DNA of 64,000 nt from Lampris incognitus (lineage: Eukaryota > Chordata > Actinopteri > Lampriformes > Lampridae). Under the pieces are notes generated by a model that saw nothing but the letters and a program-made list of their open reading frames with translations, was not told the DNA's origin and did not search any database. The position numbers were made by a program, and so were the translations under genes. Where the stretch lies: assembly GCF_029633865.1 (NCBI RefSeq), contig NC_079224.1, positions 23,116,395 to 23,180,394 of the forward strand, given 5' to 3'. Of this stretch, positions 62,176 to 64,000 are shown piece after piece. Position 1 is the first letter of the stretch; the number at the start of each line of letters is the position of its first letter.

Positions 62176-62654
62176 ATTTATTAAATACAAAATGTGCAAG
62201 CTTTTTGTCATATAGCATTTAAAGTGAATGGAGTATGCCTTCAAGTTGTTCTTGAGCAAGGTGCTGCTGGGTGGTGAGAGTTTTGTGAAAGATTTGCAAA
62301 AGTCTTAGGACTTTTGCAAAAAATATTGCATGACCCCTTAGGAATTTCGTATTTAAAAATGTTCACAAAAGAAACCAACAAGTCATAGTTTTTCAAATAT
62401 CTGTTCTTCATCTCAAGACATCAGAGATGGCAGGCCTTCTTTAACCTGACTTGGCATGAGTATTAAAATCCTCACAAATACCCAGTGGCAAAGGGGTGAA
62501 GCCTGTTATTTGCCACGCTATCCATTAAAGGCCCTATAATATGTTCTGTGCTCCCGGTATGTGCATATCCATTCATGGGTGGGATAGAGGCCTCCGCCAG
62601 ATGGCCAGGACGGGGGTGGGGACGGGGTGGGGTTTGTCTGAGAGCAGTAATGGC
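62176..62654. other. Probable 3' untranslated/flanking region of the transporter gene
   Basis: No other gene recognised. It lies directly downstream (minus strand) of the stop codon at 62655-62657. Confidence 0.4.
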
Positions 62655-63764
62655 TCAATGACTTTTGCTGTCTGCTAGTGTTTCCAGCTCAGTGTCCAGT
62701 TCAGCCAGGCAGCAGTAACACAGGACCTGTGTGTATTTGGTGGCAAGGGCTGGGATGGGAAAAGAGATGAGTAAATAGACGTGAGGAGTCAGGAGGTGAC
62801 ATGGGAATAGTTGTTAAAACAAAAGGAGAGAAGGGGAGGGAATGGAAAGATACATGAGCGGTAGATAAATCATGATGAATCACATCTATTATTCAAAGTG
62901 AGACATTATAGTTATGTGGGAGGATTACATTAATAAACCTGGGGAAACACAGTGGGATAACCATTATCACCGTCTTCAAACTCTGCAATTATGGCCAAAG
63001 CAATACTTATTTCCTTAGGGGTGGATTAAGTCAACGTAGATTGAAGTACAATTATTAATGGTTGTTTTTGGGGTGATCCCACTAATAAAGTTGATGTTGG
63101 TTCAACCAATATAGGACTAATTTCTGCCCCACACAGGCTAATATCTTAATAAGAAATCCACTTACATCCCAAAACACAGTTCAGATGTTGTGCACTTAGT
63201 GTCTTACAACTATGTCTCACTGTCCTGTGAATAATACCTGTGTGTAAACTCAGACTGCACAAAAACATTTGGTCAGATTTGCTGTCACAGAGCTCTGTGT
63301 GATTTGTGAATGAAATGAGGACTTTACCGTTTAGCCTGCCGAGGAATTTTGGCCTCCTCTCTTCAGGCAGATAAATGGCTACATAGTAGACGGGTACACC
63401 AGATAGAGCGATACCGATTCCTATGAGGGAATTGATGGTGTCCGCGTACAGAGGGACAATGACTAGGAACAGGCTGCACAGACAGTAGATGATGGGGAAG
63501 AACAGGGTCAGCTGTGGAGAGGAAATGAAACATGGCAACTTAGCTGTGTGCGTATGTCTTTTAGCACACATTCATGCTGGTGTGCACGTTTGCGTGTGTG
63601 TGTGTGTGTGTTACCTTGACAGGCCTGTGCCTGTCTGGCTGGATGATGCGGAGGTAGATGAGGCCGGCCACTGATAAGCCCACATAGAGCCAGTAACTGA
63701 AGCTGAAATAGTTGATGAGCTGGAACACATCCTCCACACACAGGAAGATCAGACCCATTAAACC
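62655..63764 (-). CDS. slc7a6: y+LAT-type amino-acid transporter light chain, C-terminal exons
   Basis: Exchanges cationic for neutral amino acids plus sodium at the plasma membrane, as the light chain paired with SLC3A2 (4F2hc). Only the last three coding exons are inside the window: 63764-63615 (50 codons), 63511-63328 and 62749-62655, with phases that join. They encode [20 protein letters not shown] ... [20 protein letters not shown], then [20 protein letters not shown] with LPEERRP, and the cytosolic tail [20 protein letters not shown] ... SKSH. Three to four hydrophobic segments correspond to transmembrane helices 9-12 of the APC fold. [17 protein letters not shown] with LPE-x-RRP is closer to human SLC7A6 than to SLC7A7, SLC7A8 or SLC7A5. 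A fish-specific paralogue remains possible. The rest of the gene lies beyond the right edge; 63765-64000 is intron with no exon seen. A GT repeat sits at the donor side of the intron at 63512-63614. Confidence 0.82.
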
Positions 63765-64000
63765 CTGCAGAAACACAGCCCCACCGCCCTGTTACAAGCG
63801 ATCTAGCAGAAGACAGTAGAAAATGGTGTCTAAAATAGAATATCTAGCTCTGCAACAGTGTGTCACGTGTTCCTGCGAGAAGGCATCTGTAGTGCAAACC
63901 AAGCCACAAAAAAAAAGTCCATGTTGAACGATTTAAGTCTTTTTATCCTTACAAATGTATTATGGATGGCACCATGATCAGTGAATAGATGAACCTGATG

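Noticed and set aside
62701-62883. 60-codon minus frame overlapping the last transporter exon
   Set aside because: Wrong frame; the exon at 62749-62655 in the phase set by the preceding exon gives the expected C-terminal tail.

Overview
This window is nuclear DNA of a ray-finned (teleost) fish. It holds four vertebrate-type genes with GT-AG introns, two box C/D snoRNA genes inside a translation-factor gene, and a dense load of fish transposons: Tc1, hAT, RTE, L1, L2, Penelope-like, Ty3/gypsy of two kinds, Ty1/copia, and tRNA-derived SINEs. Every gene was rebuilt exon by exon from splice sites and reading phase.

Left third (1-29 kb). A Tc1 relic with a nested MITE opens the window. eif4a2 (minus strand, 11 coding exons, 411 aa) hosts two SNORD2-like snoRNAs and a probable pair of H/ACA snoRNAs in its introns. 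About 0.8 kb separates its ATG from that of dcun1d1 (plus strand, 7 coding exons, 257 aa), so the two genes probably share a divergent promoter. ccdc39 (plus strand, 20 coding exons, 951 aa, cilia/axoneme ruler) follows. eif4a2, dcun1d1 and ccdc39 all lie on human 3q26-q27, so their clustering fits old synteny.

Middle (29-42 kb). A small putative secreted protein gene has a TATA box, signal peptide and two N-glycosylation sequons. Its third intron is filled with nested retroelements: a Penelope-like relic, a palindromic element and an RTE LINE. Next come decayed fragments of fish multicopy genes and a hAT transposon inserted with an 8-bp target duplication inside another palindromic element.

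LTR cluster (42-57 kb). Three full-length LTR retrotransposons, all disabled, lie nearly end to end. The first is a CsRn1-like Ty3/gypsy (minus, tRNA-Trp primer site). The second is a Ty1/copia (minus, primed by the middle of initiator tRNA-Met, integrase core missing). The third is a sushi/Tf1-type gypsy with chromodomain (plus, self-priming signature, reverse transcriptase core missing), inserted in an L1 relic. The first two sit at the same position in two tandem copies of a ~180-bp target.

Right end (57-64 kb). An L2-type LINE remnant, a ~1.9-kb minisatellite with a 648-bp higher-order repeat, and the last three coding exons of a y+LAT amino-acid transporter gene (slc7a6-like, minus strand) that runs off the right edge.

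Most notable signal: a dispersed palindromic element family. Five insertions each have 10-16 bp target duplications. Three of them carry hammerhead-ribozyme-like cores in both arms, and a related Penelope relic has an apparently complete hammerhead fold.
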